Positions 25,063 to 34,444 of a stretch of DNA of 64,000 nt are shown piece by piece. Each line of letters opens with the position of its first letter. Position 1 is the stretch's first letter. Below the pieces are notes generated by a model. It made no database searches and was not told where the DNA came from. It saw nothing but the letters and a program-made list of their open reading frames with translations. This stretch comes from AP-15 sp963772965. Lineage in GTDB: Bacteria; Pseudomonadota; Alphaproteobacteria; ATCC43930; CGMCC-115725. Made by a program: the position numbers and the translations under genes. The stretch spans positions 124,001 to 188,000 of the forward strand of contig CAVYZU010000005.1 in assembly GCA_963772965.1 (NCBI GenBank). Direction: 5' to 3'.

Positions 25063-25371
25063 TTATTGGGCGCGGAGATTACTGTTGTTGCCGACGGGGC
25101 TCAAACGCTCTGCCCACCCGGTCGGCAGGTGGTCTTTGTTTTCAGAGACAAATTCATTCATCGTACCGTCGGGATGCGTTTTCTTCCACTTTGAGTATAG
25201 ATGGTGCACATACATTCCACCCGCACACCCGCCAAAAATCCCGAGGAACGTGTGGTGGACCATATGTCCTGCGACACCGCCCAACGCCGCCCCTTCGAGA
25301 CACCCTTTCGCATTGGCGGTTTGAACCGTCAGCAAACATGCCACCGCACTAGCCAACAAAAGACACTTCAT
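25063..25371 (-). CDS. Small exported glycine-zipper-like protein
   Basis: 102 residues from ATG 25371, with GGGGAAG upstream. A signal peptide (KCLLLASAVACLLTVQTANA) precedes a small-residue helix region, GCLEGAALGGVAGHMVHHTF then LGIFGGCAGGMYVHH, with the glycine/alanine spacing of a glycine zipper. The charged end is YSKWKKTHPDGTMNEF. Proteins with this layout are common small envelope proteins in alphaproteobacteria. Likely outer-membrane or periplasm associated; role unknown. Confidence 0.65.
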   Translation of the reverse strand: MKCLLLASAVACLLTVQTANAKGCLEGAALGGVAGHMVHHTFLGIFGGCAGGMYVHHLYSKWKKTHPDGTMNEFVSENKDHLPTGWAERLSPVGNNSNLRAQ

Positions 25372-25595
25372 CAGAGCTTCCCCTAGGTTGACCGACATCA
25401 ACTATATCGGCGTGATTGTGAACCAGGATCGCCCCTTTTGTCGCGCTATCGGTGAGTCCAACAATTTCGCGGCCTATGCGCATCACGGGCCGCGCCGATA
25501 ACCCGACCCGTCCTCGGTGGCGTCGCCGGTCATAAATTGCCTTTTCGCGGACGGTTGGCGAGACTGTGGGATGACACTACAGCGAGGGATCTGCG

Positions 25596-26522
25596 ATGGC
25601 GCTGGCAAACGAGCGGGTCGCCTGGTTCAACGGCAAGATCGTGCGCGAAAGCGAGGTGCTGATCCCGTTCCGCGACCAGGGCTTTACCCGCGGCGACGCG
25701 GTGTTCGACATGACCCGCAGCTTTAACGGCCAAGCCTTTCGCCTCGAAGAGCACATCGCGCGGCTCTATCGATCCTTAAAATATCTCGATCTCGACCCCG
25801 GCGTGCCGCCGGCGGAAATGGTTGCGATCAGCGCCGATGTGCTCGACCACAACCGCCACCTCCTCGGTCCCGGTGAGGATTATTGGCTGGCGCAGCGGGT
25901 CAGCCGCGGCATCAACCCGGTTCCAGGCGACAACTGGCAACATTATGGGCCCAATGTCATCGTCGAATGCGTGCCCTTGCCATTGCGTGAGCGCGCTCGG
26001 CATTTTCGCGATGGCATCGAGGTGATCACCCCCTCGCTGCGCCGCACGCCGCCGGATTCGCTGTCGCCGCGCGCCAAGATGCACCAATACCTGAACCTCG
26101 TCCTCGCCGACCGCGAGGTGAAGGCGCAAAATTCCGAAGCTTGGGCGGTATTGCTCGACGTCAACGGCAATCTCGCCGAGGGCCAGGGCAGCAACATTTT
26201 TCTGGTGCGCGACGGCGTCTTGCTGACCCCGCGCGAACGCTATGTATTGCCCGGCGTCAGCCGCCAGGCGGTGATCGACCTCACCGGACAATTGGAAATT
26301 CCGTTCGAGGAGAAAGACCTCGATTTGTATGACGCCTACACCGCCAATGAATGCTTTTTGACCTCGACGAGCCTGTGCATCTGCGGGGTCCGTAGCCTGA
26401 ATGGCCGCAATTTCGCCGCCGGCAAGGTGCCAGGCCCGATTACCGAGCGGCTGACTGAAGCCTACAAGGAACTCGTCGGCTGCGATTTCGTCGCGCAATA
26501 TCAGCGGCACCTGGAGCCCTGA
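25596..26522 (+). CDS. PLP fold-type IV aminotransferase (branched-chain / D-amino-acid type)
   Basis: 308 residues of class IV aminotransferase. N-terminal WFNGKIVRESEVLIPFRDQG and FTRGDAVFDMTRSFNG fit the family start. The PLP lysine lies in SPRAKMHQYLN (about residue 162). Cofactor-phosphate and substrate segments are EGQGSNIFLV, LPGVSRQAVIDL and FLTSTSLCICGVRSLNG. Length is normal for IlvE or D-amino-acid aminotransferase. The motif details do not decide between branched-chain, D-alanine and (R)-amine substrates. Alone in its transcript, followed by a likely terminator. Confidence 0.82.
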   Translation: MALANERVAWFNGKIVRESEVLIPFRDQGFTRGDAVFDMTRSFNGQAFRLEEHIARLYRSLKYLDLDPGVPPAEMVAISADVLDHNRHLLGPGEDYWLAQRVSRGINPVPGDNWQHYGPNVIVECVPLPLRERARHFRDGIEVITPSLRRTPPDSLSPRAKMHQYLNLVLADREVKAQNSEAWAVLLDVNGNLAEGQGSNIFLVRDGVLLTPRERYVLPGVSRQAVIDLTGQLEIPFEEKDLDLYDAYTANECFLTSTSLCICGVRSLNGRNFAAGKVPGPITERLTEAYKELVGCDFVAQYQRHLEP

Positions 26523-26553
26523 GCAAATCGCTCTAGACCGGAAGTCTTCGGCT

Positions 26554-26577
26554 AAAAGCGCGGGGATCGCTTTTTGC
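26554..26577 (+). terminator. Probable intrinsic terminator after the aminotransferase
   Basis: AAAAGCG (26554-26560) pairs with CGCTTTT (26568-26574) around a seven-base loop, followed by more T. It lies 32 bases after the aminotransferase stop. Confidence 0.45.
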
Positions 26578-26640
26578 AGCGCTGCCTATTCCATAGTCGG
26601 GGCGGCTCCAATTTGTGAGCCCCAATCGACGGAGGTTTGC

Positions 26641-27246
26641 GTGAAAGCGATGCTGCTCGCCGGTGTATTGGCTTTAACCGCTGCGATTGCGATGCCGGCT
26701 TATGCCCAGCCTGCCGAACCGCCTGCCAACTCACCCGCTGCCAACCCGCCCGGCGCCAACCCGCCTGCCCAGGCGATGCCGCCGAGCGCGCCGGAGCAGC
26801 CGGGGGGTGGCGATCACGGCGATGGACAATCGATGCGCGGCAGAGGGGGATGGGGGATGGCCGGCGGGCCGATGATGCGCCGCGAGATGTGGCGCCATGC
26901 GATGATGCGCCGGGATCAGCAACAGCGCTGCATAGATCGCCTCGCCTGGCGCGCCGCGCGCCGCGCCTATGTCGAGACTGAGCTCGATCTGACTCCCGAA
27001 CAGCGTCCGCTATGGGACAAGATACAGGGTATCGCGCGCAATGAGCAGCAGCGCGCGCGGCAGCTCTGCGATCAGCTGAAACCCGGCGAGGAGATGACGG
27101 TGCTCGACCGGATGGACCGCGCCCAGCAATTCCTGTCAGCCAAGCTCGACGCATTGCAAGCGGCCAAGCCCGCGGTCCAGGCGCTCTACCAATCGCTGAG
27201 CCCGGAGCAGAAGGAGATTTTCGACCATCCCTTCCGCCCGCAATAA
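26641..27246 (+). CDS. LTXXQ (Spy/CpxP-like) periplasmic protein
   Basis: 201 residues from GTG 26641, with GGAGG upstream. A signal peptide ends at AYA. A low-complexity Pro/Ala/Asn segment (residues 24-60) and a Met/Arg/Gly-rich stretch follow. A helical domain then has two LTPEQ-type motifs, LDLTPEQRPLWDKI and LSPEQKEIFDHPF. This is the Spy/CpxP layout of ATP-independent periplasmic chaperones that help under envelope or metal stress. The histidine/methionine-rich middle (MMRREMWRHAMMRRD) might bind metal. No sensor kinase is nearby. Confidence 0.7.
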   Translation: MKAMLLAGVLALTAAIAMPAYAQPAEPPANSPAANPPGANPPAQAMPPSAPEQPGGGDHGDGQSMRGRGGWGMAGGPMMRREMWRHAMMRRDQQQRCIDRLAWRAARRAYVETELDLTPEQRPLWDKIQGIARNEQQRARQLCDQLKPGEEMTVLDRMDRAQQFLSAKLDALQAAKPAVQALYQSLSPEQKEIFDHPFRPQ

Positions 27247-27355
27247 AGCGACCTAACAGGGGCGGCCGCGGGACCGGCGGCAACGCAGGTCTTGTTCGGC
27301 GATCCTGAAGCTTACTAAGGTGGCGGGAACCAACTTAGCCCGCCACAGGCCACCG

Positions 27356-30277
27356 ATGCCCTTTGATAATCACCCTGCCCCCAACCTGGAGGCGCGGCTG
27401 CGCCGCGAGATCCGCGGCGAGGTGCTGTTCGACGCGTTCAGCCGCGGGCGTTACAGCACTGACGCCTCGATCTATCAGATCGAGCCCTTGGGCGTCGTCG
27501 TCCCGCGTGATCGCGAGGATGCCGCAGTGGCGATCGCTGTCGCCCGCGAAGAGGGCGTCCCGGTGTTGCCACGCGGTGCGGGCACCTCGCAATGCGGCCA
27601 GACGGTGGCCAAAGCACTCGTGATCGATTGCTCGAAGCATCTCAGCCGGGTCGTTTCGATCGATGTCGATGCCCGCCGGGCGCGAGTCGAGCCAGGGGTG
27701 GTGCTCGATCGGCTCAATCGCTCATTGCGGCAACACAAGCTGTTCTTCCCGGTCGATCCGTCAACCGCGAGCCGGGCGACGATCGGCGGCATGACCGCCA
27801 ACAACAGCTGCGGCTCGCGCTCGATCCGCTACGGCAACATGGTCCACAATGTCCGCGGCATCGATGCGCTGCTTGCCGACGGCACCCGCGCGTGGTTTGG
27901 CGAGGTGCCCGGCAATTTTTCCGCGGATGGCGACGGCGGCGATGGCGAGGGTGACGCTGGGGCCGCGCCGGCGCGCTATCGCGACCTCGTGCAACGGATG
28001 CGCGCGCTGCACCGCCGCGAAGCCGATGAGATCGCGCGGCGCTTTCCGCAGGTCTTGCGCCGGGTCGGCGGCTACAACATCAATTCGATCGACGATAACG
28101 GTCATAACATGGCGCGGCTGCTGGTCGGCTCAGAGGGCACGCTTGCCTTTTTCAACGAGATCGAGCTCGATCTGCAGCCGATCCCGGCGCACCGAGTGCT
28201 CGGCATCTGCCACTTCCCGACCTTTTACAGCGCCATGGCCTCGACGCGAAAAATCGTCGAGCTGGGGCCGAGTGCTGTCGAGCTGGTCGATCGCACGATG
28301 ATTGATCTGTCGCGCGACATTCCGCTGTTCCGCGCTGTCGTCGACCAATTCGTGCAGGGTGAACCCGCAGCATTGCTGCTGACCGAATTCGCCGGCGATG
28401 ACTCCGCGGACAATTTGCGGCAGCTAAAGGCGCTGCATGAGCTGATGGGCGATCTCGGCTTTCCGGATGGCGTCGTCGACGCGATCGACCCGGCGTTTCA
28501 GGCAGCGGTGTTGGATGTGCGCGCCCAGGGCCTCAACATCATGATGTCGATGAAAGGCGACGGCAAACCGGTCTCGTTTCTCGAAGACTGTGCGGTGCGG
28601 CTCGAAGATCTTGCCGATTACACCGATCGCCTGACGCAAATTTTTGAAAAGCACGGCACCTACGGCACCTGGTATGCGCATGCCTCGGTCGGCTGCCTGC
28701 ACGTCAGGCCGGTGCTAAACCTCAAACAGGAACTCGAAGTCAAAAAGATGCGGGCGATCGCCGAGGAAGCGTTCGCGATGGTCCGCGAATACAAGGGCTC
28801 GCATTCGGGCGAGCATGGCGACGGGCTGGTGCGCTCCGAATTTCACGAAACGATGTTTGGCGGGCTCCTGGTGCGGGCCTTTGAAGAGGTCAAGGACACT
28901 TTTGATCCGCAAGGCCTGTTCAACCCCGGCAAGATTGTGCGGCCGCCAAAAATGGACGACCGCGACCTGTTCCGCTTCAAGCCGGATTACCGACCATTGC
29001 CGATCGTGACGGCGCTTGATTGGTCGGAATGGGGCGGGTTCGCCGCCGCGGCCGAGATGTGCAACAACAACGGCGCCTGCCGGGTGCGTGATCCGGGGGT
29101 GATGTGCCCGTCGTTTCGCGCCACGGGCGACGAGCAGCATCTGACCCGCGGCCGCGCCAACACCTTGCGGCTGGCATTGTCCGGCCAGCTCGGACCCGAT
29201 GCGTTGGTCTCGTCCGAGATGCGCGAGACGATGGATCTGTGCATCTCGTGCAAGGGATGCCGGCGCGAATGCCCGACCGGCGTCGACATGGCGCGGATGA
29301 AGATCGAATTCTTGCACCATTATCGCCGCGATCACCCGTTGTCCCGGCGCGACCGGCTAATCGCGTATCTGCCGCGTTATGCGCATCACGCCGCGCGTCT
29401 TGGGCCATTGCTCAATCTTCGCAACCGGATGCCGTTACTGGCCCAATTCGGCGAACGGCAACTGGGCTTTAGTGCGGCGCGGAAATTACCGCAATGGTCG
29501 GCGCGGCCCTATCGCGGCGTCTCGACCGGGCAGGGGCGCGAAATCGTGCTGCTGATCGACACCTTCAACCGCTATTTCGAACCGGAGAACGCTCGCGCTG
29601 CCGAGCGCGTGCTGACCCGCGCCGGCTATCGCGTCGTCAGTCCCGATCCGGCTCGCGGCCGGCCATTGTGCTGCGGGCGAACCTTTCTTACCGCCGGCCT
29701 GGTCGACGAGGCGCGCAAAGAAGCCGGCCGCACCGTCGCAGCATTAGCGCCGTATGTGCAATCCGGCACGCCGATTATCGGACTGGAACCCTCGTGTCTT
29801 CTGACGTTGCGCGACGAGTTTCCCGCGATCGTCCCAGGGCCGACGGCAAAGGCGCTCGCCGCTCATGCCCGGCTGTTCGAGGAATTTGCCATGGCCGAAC
29901 GCGAGGCCGGCCGGTTCCACCTCAGGCTAGCGCCAATGCCGGGCAGTAGCGCATTATTGCACGGTCATTGTCACCAGAAAGCCTTTGCCACGGTCGATGC
30001 CGCAGTGAAGACCCTGCGGCTGATCCCCGATCTGACAGTCGAAACCTTTGATTCGACATGCTGCGGTATGGCGGGTGCATTTGGCTATGAGGTCGAGCAC
30101 TATGCGATGTCGATAAAGATCGGCGAACTCGGCGTATTGCCCAAGATGCGCGATGCCCCGCCCGGAACGATCCTCGCCGCCTGCGGCACCAGCTGCCGTC
30201 ATCAGATCGCCGACGCGGCCGGCCGCGAGGCCCGGCACATCGTCCGCATCCTCGACGACGCGCTGACCCCGGCGTGA
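27356..30277 (+). CDS. FAD-linked oxidase / Fe-S protein of the D-2-hydroxyacid dehydrogenase type (YdiJ-like)
   Basis: About 973 residues from ATG 27356; the frame is open to 27320. An N-terminal FAD-binding domain has LPRGAGTSQCGQ and the ANNSCGSRS segment. A FAD-oxidase C-terminal domain ends near GLFNPGKIV. A ferredoxin-type region has CNNNGAC...MCPSF and CISCKGCRRECP, and two CCG cysteine motifs follow (RPLCCGRTF, STCCGMAGAFG). This GlcD + GlcF-like fusion is the layout of E. coli YdiJ and of lactate or D-2-hydroxyglutarate dehydrogenases that pass electrons to quinone. Membrane-associated, not secreted. The precise substrate is open. Confidence 0.85.
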   Translation: MPFDNHPAPNLEARLRREIRGEVLFDAFSRGRYSTDASIYQIEPLGVVVPRDREDAAVAIAVAREEGVPVLPRGAGTSQCGQTVAKALVIDCSKHLSRVVSIDVDARRARVEPGVVLDRLNRSLRQHKLFFPVDPSTASRATIGGMTANNSCGSRSIRYGNMVHNVRGIDALLADGTRAWFGEVPGNFSADGDGGDGEGDAGAAPARYRDLVQRMRALHRREADEIARRFPQVLRRVGGYNINSIDDNGHNMARLLVGSEGTLAFFNEIELDLQPIPAHRVLGICHFPTFYSAMASTRKIVELGPSAVELVDRTMIDLSRDIPLFRAVVDQFVQGEPAALLLTEFAGDDSADNLRQLKALHELMGDLGFPDGVVDAIDPAFQAAVLDVRAQGLNIMMSMKGDGKPVSFLEDCAVRLEDLADYTDRLTQIFEKHGTYGTWYAHASVGCLHVRPVLNLKQELEVKKMRAIAEEAFAMVREYKGSHSGEHGDGLVRSEFHETMFGGLLVRAFEEVKDTFDPQGLFNPGKIVRPPKMDDRDLFRFKPDYRPLPIVTALDWSEWGGFAAAAEMCNNNGACRVRDPGVMCPSFRATGDEQHLTRGRANTLRLALSGQLGPDALVSSEMRETMDLCISCKGCRRECPTGVDMARMKIEFLHHYRRDHPLSRRDRLIAYLPRYAHHAARLGPLLNLRNRMPLLAQFGERQLGFSAARKLPQWSARPYRGVSTGQGREIVLLIDTFNRYFEPENARAAERVLTRAGYRVVSPDPARGRPLCCGRTFLTAGLVDEARKEAGRTVAALAPYVQSGTPIIGLEPSCLLTLRDEFPAIVPGPTAKALAAHARLFEEFAMAEREAGRFHLRLAPMPGSSALLHGHCHQKAFATVDAAVKTLRLIPDLTVETFDSTCCGMAGAFGYEVEHYAMSIKIGELGVLPKMRDAPPGTILAACGTSCRHQIADAAGREARHIVRILDDALTPA

Positions 30278-30346
30278 ACGACTTTCGCCGTCAACCGACC
30301 GCTAGACGCGCATTGACTGGAAAGCGTCGACCGGAGAAAATCGTGA

Positions 30347-31801
30347 ATGCCGGTTGGATCGATCCTCGTCTATGTCACCAGCCATGTCGACAACGCCATT
30401 GGCGAGAACGTCATCAAGCTGCCGTTATTGCTGGCGCTGAGCGCCGGTTTTCCGTTGGCAAAGATATCATGGGTTCCCGGCACCAGCGGCGCGTTTTACT
30501 TGCAAAACGAGCTGGCGCCGTTGGTCGATGGGCGGATCAGCGAATTCATCACCGATCTCGAAATTCCGGTCGATCCGCGACGGGCGATCCGCGCAAAGCA
30601 CCCGATCCTAAAGCGCCATTTCGATCTGATCATCGATACGCAACGCTACCTCGGCCGCACATTGTTCCTGCGGCGCATTCCGCATGATCGCTTTATCAGC
30701 GGGACGTGGCGCTATTTCTTTTCAAATACGCGCCCGCCGCGCGGCGTCTCGCGGCGACCGCCACGGCTGACCGACAAGCTGCTCGGCCTTGCGGCCGCCG
30801 CGGCCGGCCAAGAAATTCCGGTGTCGAACCCGATCCCGATACCGCCGGCGCTGCGCCGTCGTGCGGCGGAACTGCTGCCGCCAGGCCCAGTCTACGTCGC
30901 GTTCTCACCTGGAGCCGGCGTCAGGCACACCGGCAAGTGTTGGCCGCTCGATCGCTTTATTGCCTTGGCGCAGCAGCAAGTCGAACGCGGGCGCGTCCCG
31001 CTGTTTTTTATTGGACCGGACGAACGCGACTGGTGCGAGCCGCTTCGCCAGGCGGTACCTGAAGCGCTGTTCCCCGAGCAGCAAAGCAACGATGCAGCCG
31101 CAGCGGGCGCACGTGGCCCTAGCCTGGTAGTGGCTCTCGCCGAGCGGGCGTCGGCGGCTGTCGCCAACTGCTCCGGAACAAATCATCTTCTGGCGGCTGG
31201 CGGGGCGCCAATGGTTTCGCTCTATGGGCCGACGCGCCCCGAGAAATACGCACCGTTTTCGCGCGCACTGGTCTGTCTCAAGGCTCAGGATTTCGGTTCG
31301 GACAATATTGAAGCGATCCCACTGAGCGCCGTCGCCGCGGCATTGGAGCAACAGGTGGCGATCGGCCCCGCTACGGTGGAAATTACCGCGCCGGCGCGGT
31401 CGCCGGCCCACGCCGCCCGGTTGTTGGCGCCAATCTCGGTCGGGGAACTGCTTGACAAAATCACCATTCTCGAAATCAAAGCCGAGCGGATCGCCGACCC
31501 TGCAAAACACGACAATGTATTGCGCGAACTCGACTTCCTGAACGCGGTGCGCCGGCGCCAGGTCACCATGACGCCGGCACTGGAAACGCTGTGCCGGGAA
31601 CTCGGCGGCGTCAACCGTCAGCTTTGGGAAATCGAGGACAACCTGCGCCATTGCGAGGATCAGCAGAAATTCGATCAGGACTTTATTGAGCTGGCGCGCA
31701 GCGTGTATCACAGCAATGATCGGCGGGCGGCGTTGAAGCGGCGCCTCAATGAATTGACCGGCTCTGACATCATCGAGGAGAAATCCTATTACGAACGCTG
31801 A
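30347..31801 (+). CDS. GT9 heptosyltransferase-like protein fused to DUF6165
   Basis: 484 residues. Residues 1-345 follow the glycosyltransferase family 9 plan of lipopolysaccharide heptosyltransferases: an N-terminal domain (LIIDTQRYLG), then VAFSPGAGVRHTGKCWPLDR in the donor-binding part and NCSGTNHLLAAGGAPMVSLYG near the end. From about residue 362 a second, helical domain follows, ISVGELLDKITILEIKAERI to DIIEEKSYYER, which matches DUF6165, normally a separate small protein of glycan loci. So the protein is a fusion. It probably acts on cell-surface glycans in the cytoplasm. No other LPS gene is adjacent. Confidence 0.75.
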   Translation: MPVGSILVYVTSHVDNAIGENVIKLPLLLALSAGFPLAKISWVPGTSGAFYLQNELAPLVDGRISEFITDLEIPVDPRRAIRAKHPILKRHFDLIIDTQRYLGRTLFLRRIPHDRFISGTWRYFFSNTRPPRGVSRRPPRLTDKLLGLAAAAAGQEIPVSNPIPIPPALRRRAAELLPPGPVYVAFSPGAGVRHTGKCWPLDRFIALAQQQVERGRVPLFFIGPDERDWCEPLRQAVPEALFPEQQSNDAAAAGARGPSLVVALAERASAAVANCSGTNHLLAAGGAPMVSLYGPTRPEKYAPFSRALVCLKAQDFGSDNIEAIPLSAVAAALEQQVAIGPATVEITAPARSPAHAARLLAPISVGELLDKITILEIKAERIADPAKHDNVLRELDFLNAVRRRQVTMTPALETLCRELGGVNRQLWEIEDNLRHCEDQQKFDQDFIELARSVYHSNDRRAALKRRLNELTGSDIIEEKSYYER

Positions 31802-31847
31802 TATTTCAGGCGATGCAAGCCGGCGATCTGGAGATGATCAGGCCACG

Positions 31848-32489
31848 GTGACTGACGACACAGAGTTGCCCAAGCGGGCGCGGGCATTGCTCGACTTTTG
31901 GGTCGGATCGCTCGACGACCCGAACCGCGAGAAACACCGCGAGATCTGGTTCCGGAGCACAACGGAATTCGACGACGCATTGCGCCGCGAATTTCTCACC
32001 GATTATGAAGCCGCCGCCGCGGGCAAGCTGGAGGAATGGGAAGCCTCGCCAGAGGGAACGCTCGCCCTGCTGTTGCTGCTCGACCAGATCCCCCGCAATA
32101 TCTTCCGTGGCCTGCCGCGCACTTACGCGACCGACGCTGCGGCGCGCGCTGTGGCCGATCGCGCGCTCGCCCGCGGCTTTGATCAGATGATCGTACCGGC
32201 GTGGCGATTGTTTTTTTATATGCCGTTCCATCATAGCGAGGATCTCGGCGACCAACGCCGCGCTGTCGCGCTAGCTGCGGCGCTGCCGCGTAATCGCGAG
32301 CGCGGCAATTCGCTGCGCCGTTACGGCCGGCCCTATCTCGAGGTCATCGAACGCTTCGGGCGCTTTCCGCACCGCAATGCGATCCTCGGCCGGCAATCGA
32401 CGCAAGAGGAGATCGCGTTTATGGCCGAGCACGAAAAAAATCGTGCTAATCAGCAATCTAACCCGTCAACGCCGGCCAACGAAACCTAA
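31848..32489 (+). CDS. DUF924 family protein
   Basis: 213 residues from GTG 31848. Motifs of DUF924 are clear: LLDFWVGSLDD, LLLLLDQIPRNIFRG, PAWRLFFYMPFHHSED, and RFGRFPHRNAILGR. The family is helical (TPR-like in structure) and uncharacterised. It starts 46 bases after the GT9 fusion gene and may share its transcript. The C-terminal 20 residues are polar and likely disordered. No catalytic role is known. Confidence 0.82.
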   Translation: MTDDTELPKRARALLDFWVGSLDDPNREKHREIWFRSTTEFDDALRREFLTDYEAAAAGKLEEWEASPEGTLALLLLLDQIPRNIFRGLPRTYATDAAARAVADRALARGFDQMIVPAWRLFFYMPFHHSEDLGDQRRAVALAAALPRNRERGNSLRRYGRPYLEVIERFGRFPHRNAILGRQSTQEEIAFMAEHEKNRANQQSNPSTPANET

Positions 32490-32568
32490 CAACAGCTTGA
32501 TCCGGCCTGCCGGCCCGGCCAAAGCTTTCTAGCGTCCTTGTTCAGGGCGCGCACGCAAGGGAGGGGAG

Positions 32569-33747
32569 ATGCCCGTGAAGCGGTTCGGATACGTTGTGCT
32601 CGCAGTAACGATGCTAGGTACTGCCAGCGCTGCAGCCTTCGGCCAGTCATTGATCATCGGCAATGACGAAAAGCAGGGGGTCGATCAGAACTTTAAGCCG
32701 ATCTTCCGTGAGCCCGGCCACGACACCTTGTCGATCCTCGACATTTCCAAGCCGGACATGCCGCGCATCACCGCGACGATCCCGCTGATCAACTCGGTTG
32801 TCGGCCCGCCGACCAATCTTGCAATCACCCCGGCGGGAGACATGGCGCTGGTCGCCAACTCGTTGATGCCGCTGGTCCAAGGCTGGGGGCATCGACTGGA
32901 GCCCGACAATAAGGTGTTTGTCGTCGATCTGAAAGCGAGCCCGCCAAAGATCACGGGCACGGTCACCGTCGGCAAGCAGCCCTCCGGTTTGGCGATCAGC
33001 CCGAGAGGCGACTTGGCACTGGTGGCTAATCGCGGCGACGGCACGATCTCGGTGCTGGCGATCCGCGGTGGCAATGTTCTCGTCGTCGGCACGGTGCCGA
33101 TTGGGGCTGCTGAGGACCAGGTCTCCGCTGTCGCGATCACACCGGACGGCAAACACGCGCTCGCGACCAAACCGGCCGCCAACAAGGTGGCGCTGCTGTC
33201 GATCGACGGCGACAAGGTGACCTACGACAAGCGTGACTTGCCGACCGGGATCTTTCCTTACAACGTCGCGATCTCACCCGACGGAAAGCTGGCGCTGACC
33301 GCGGACAACGGGAACAGCGGCAGCTCGGATGGCAATGCCGACACCGTCGGGGTCGTCGATCTCGCCGCCAACCCGCCCCGGGTTATTGACCACGTTACGG
33401 TCGGGGATTCGCCGGAAGGGCTCGCGATTAGCCCAAAGGGTAATCTGGCGGTCTCGGTCCAGGCGGAAGGTTCGAACACTCCTCCTTCGGTCTTTTATCA
33501 TCACAATGGCGGCACCGTTGCGGTGCTCGCGATCGACGGCAACAAGGTGACCAGGGTCGGTTCGGTTACCGTCGGAGCCTTGCCCGAAGGGGTCGCATTC
33601 AGCGCCGACGGCAGCCATATCTATGTCGGCAATTTCATCGGTGGCGATTTATCCGTGCTGCGCGTCGACGGCACCAATGTCACGGACCCCGGTCAGCGCC
33701 TGAAATTACCGGGCCATCCCGCCTCGATGCGCGCCGGCCCGCAATAG
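32569..33747 (+). CDS. Exported YVTN-type beta-propeller protein
   Basis: 392 residues with signal peptide (VVLAVTMLGTASAAAFGQ) after ATG 32569, which has GGAGGGGAG upstream. The mature part holds about seven repeats of the pattern VxxLAISPxGDLALVANxxxxTISVLxI, e.g. GLAISPRGDLALVAN, AITPDGKHALAT and GVAFSADGSHIYVGN. These fold as a seven-bladed propeller in the periplasm. Such proteins often bind ligands or partner proteins; no enzyme motif is seen. It is not obviously linked to its neighbours. Confidence 0.78.
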   Translation: MPVKRFGYVVLAVTMLGTASAAAFGQSLIIGNDEKQGVDQNFKPIFREPGHDTLSILDISKPDMPRITATIPLINSVVGPPTNLAITPAGDMALVANSLMPLVQGWGHRLEPDNKVFVVDLKASPPKITGTVTVGKQPSGLAISPRGDLALVANRGDGTISVLAIRGGNVLVVGTVPIGAAEDQVSAVAITPDGKHALATKPAANKVALLSIDGDKVTYDKRDLPTGIFPYNVAISPDGKLALTADNGNSGSSDGNADTVGVVDLAANPPRVIDHVTVGDSPEGLAISPKGNLAVSVQAEGSNTPPSVFYHHNGGTVAVLAIDGNKVTRVGSVTVGALPEGVAFSADGSHIYVGNFIGGDLSVLRVDGTNVTDPGQRLKLPGHPASMRAGPQ

Positions 33748-33952
33748 CCGGACTGGCGGCTTCAGGCGCTGCGTTGCAGCGCCTCCGCATTGCTGGGAGC
33801 TTGAATTTGTCGAGCCGCGATCAGCCGCTTGGTCAGTGCCGGCGCCGTGTACTTGGCGACCATGCCGACACCTCCGCTATGCCAAAACCGACGATGATGC
33901 CGATGACTACAACCCACGCACCAAGTGCCGGTAATGCCGGCGAGCCCCGGAA

Positions 33953-34444
33953 TTATCGGCCGACAATGTAGTATCCGACACCACAACCCAAATCGTCTAC
34001 CCTCGTGACGAAGCTTTGTTTTGGAACCGGCACATAGTTTTCTCTCCCAGTTTGTTGAAAGACGTAGTCGACCGCGGTGATTTGGCCTTCCGGCTTCTGC
34101 GCCGCGGCGTAGAGTTCCTGGCCGTATGGTTTGTCGGTGGGGTCCTTCAGAGTCCTGACGTCCTGGCCAAGCAAGTTCTTCGCAGTAGGGTTGCCCTCGG
34201 CAACGATCTTGCCGTCGCCAACATTGAAGCAGAAGGGATAGAGGTCGCCTTGGAGGAATCCGCCTTGCCCGTTGTTAATCATATCCAGCGCTTGTGCTTT
34301 GTCAGCTGTGATGGCGGCAACAGTCTTTGCAAGCATGGTTTTGGCTTGGGCGGCCGTGCCTTGGGCCGTCCCTTGCGCGAATGCCGTGGTTGAGAACATA
34401 ACAACCATGGCCGCGAGCGCGCCAATCACGACTTTCCGGTACAT
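33953..34444 (-). CDS. Exported single-cache-domain protein
   Basis: 163 residues from ATG 34444, preceded by GAGGAAA. A signal peptide (VVIGALAAMVVMFSTTAFAQ) is followed by one sensory cache-type domain, with the features NGQGGFLQGDLYPFCFNVGD, GKIVAEGNPTAKNLLGQDVR and a final YYIVGR. Stand-alone cache proteins are soluble periplasmic binding modules for small organic acids or amines. No kinase or chemoreceptor is adjacent. Confidence 0.72.
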   Translation of the reverse strand: MYRKVVIGALAAMVVMFSTTAFAQGTAQGTAAQAKTMLAKTVAAITADKAQALDMINNGQGGFLQGDLYPFCFNVGDGKIVAEGNPTAKNLLGQDVRTLKDPTDKPYGQELYAAAQKPEGQITAVDYVFQQTGRENYVPVPKQSFVTRVDDLGCGVGYYIVGR

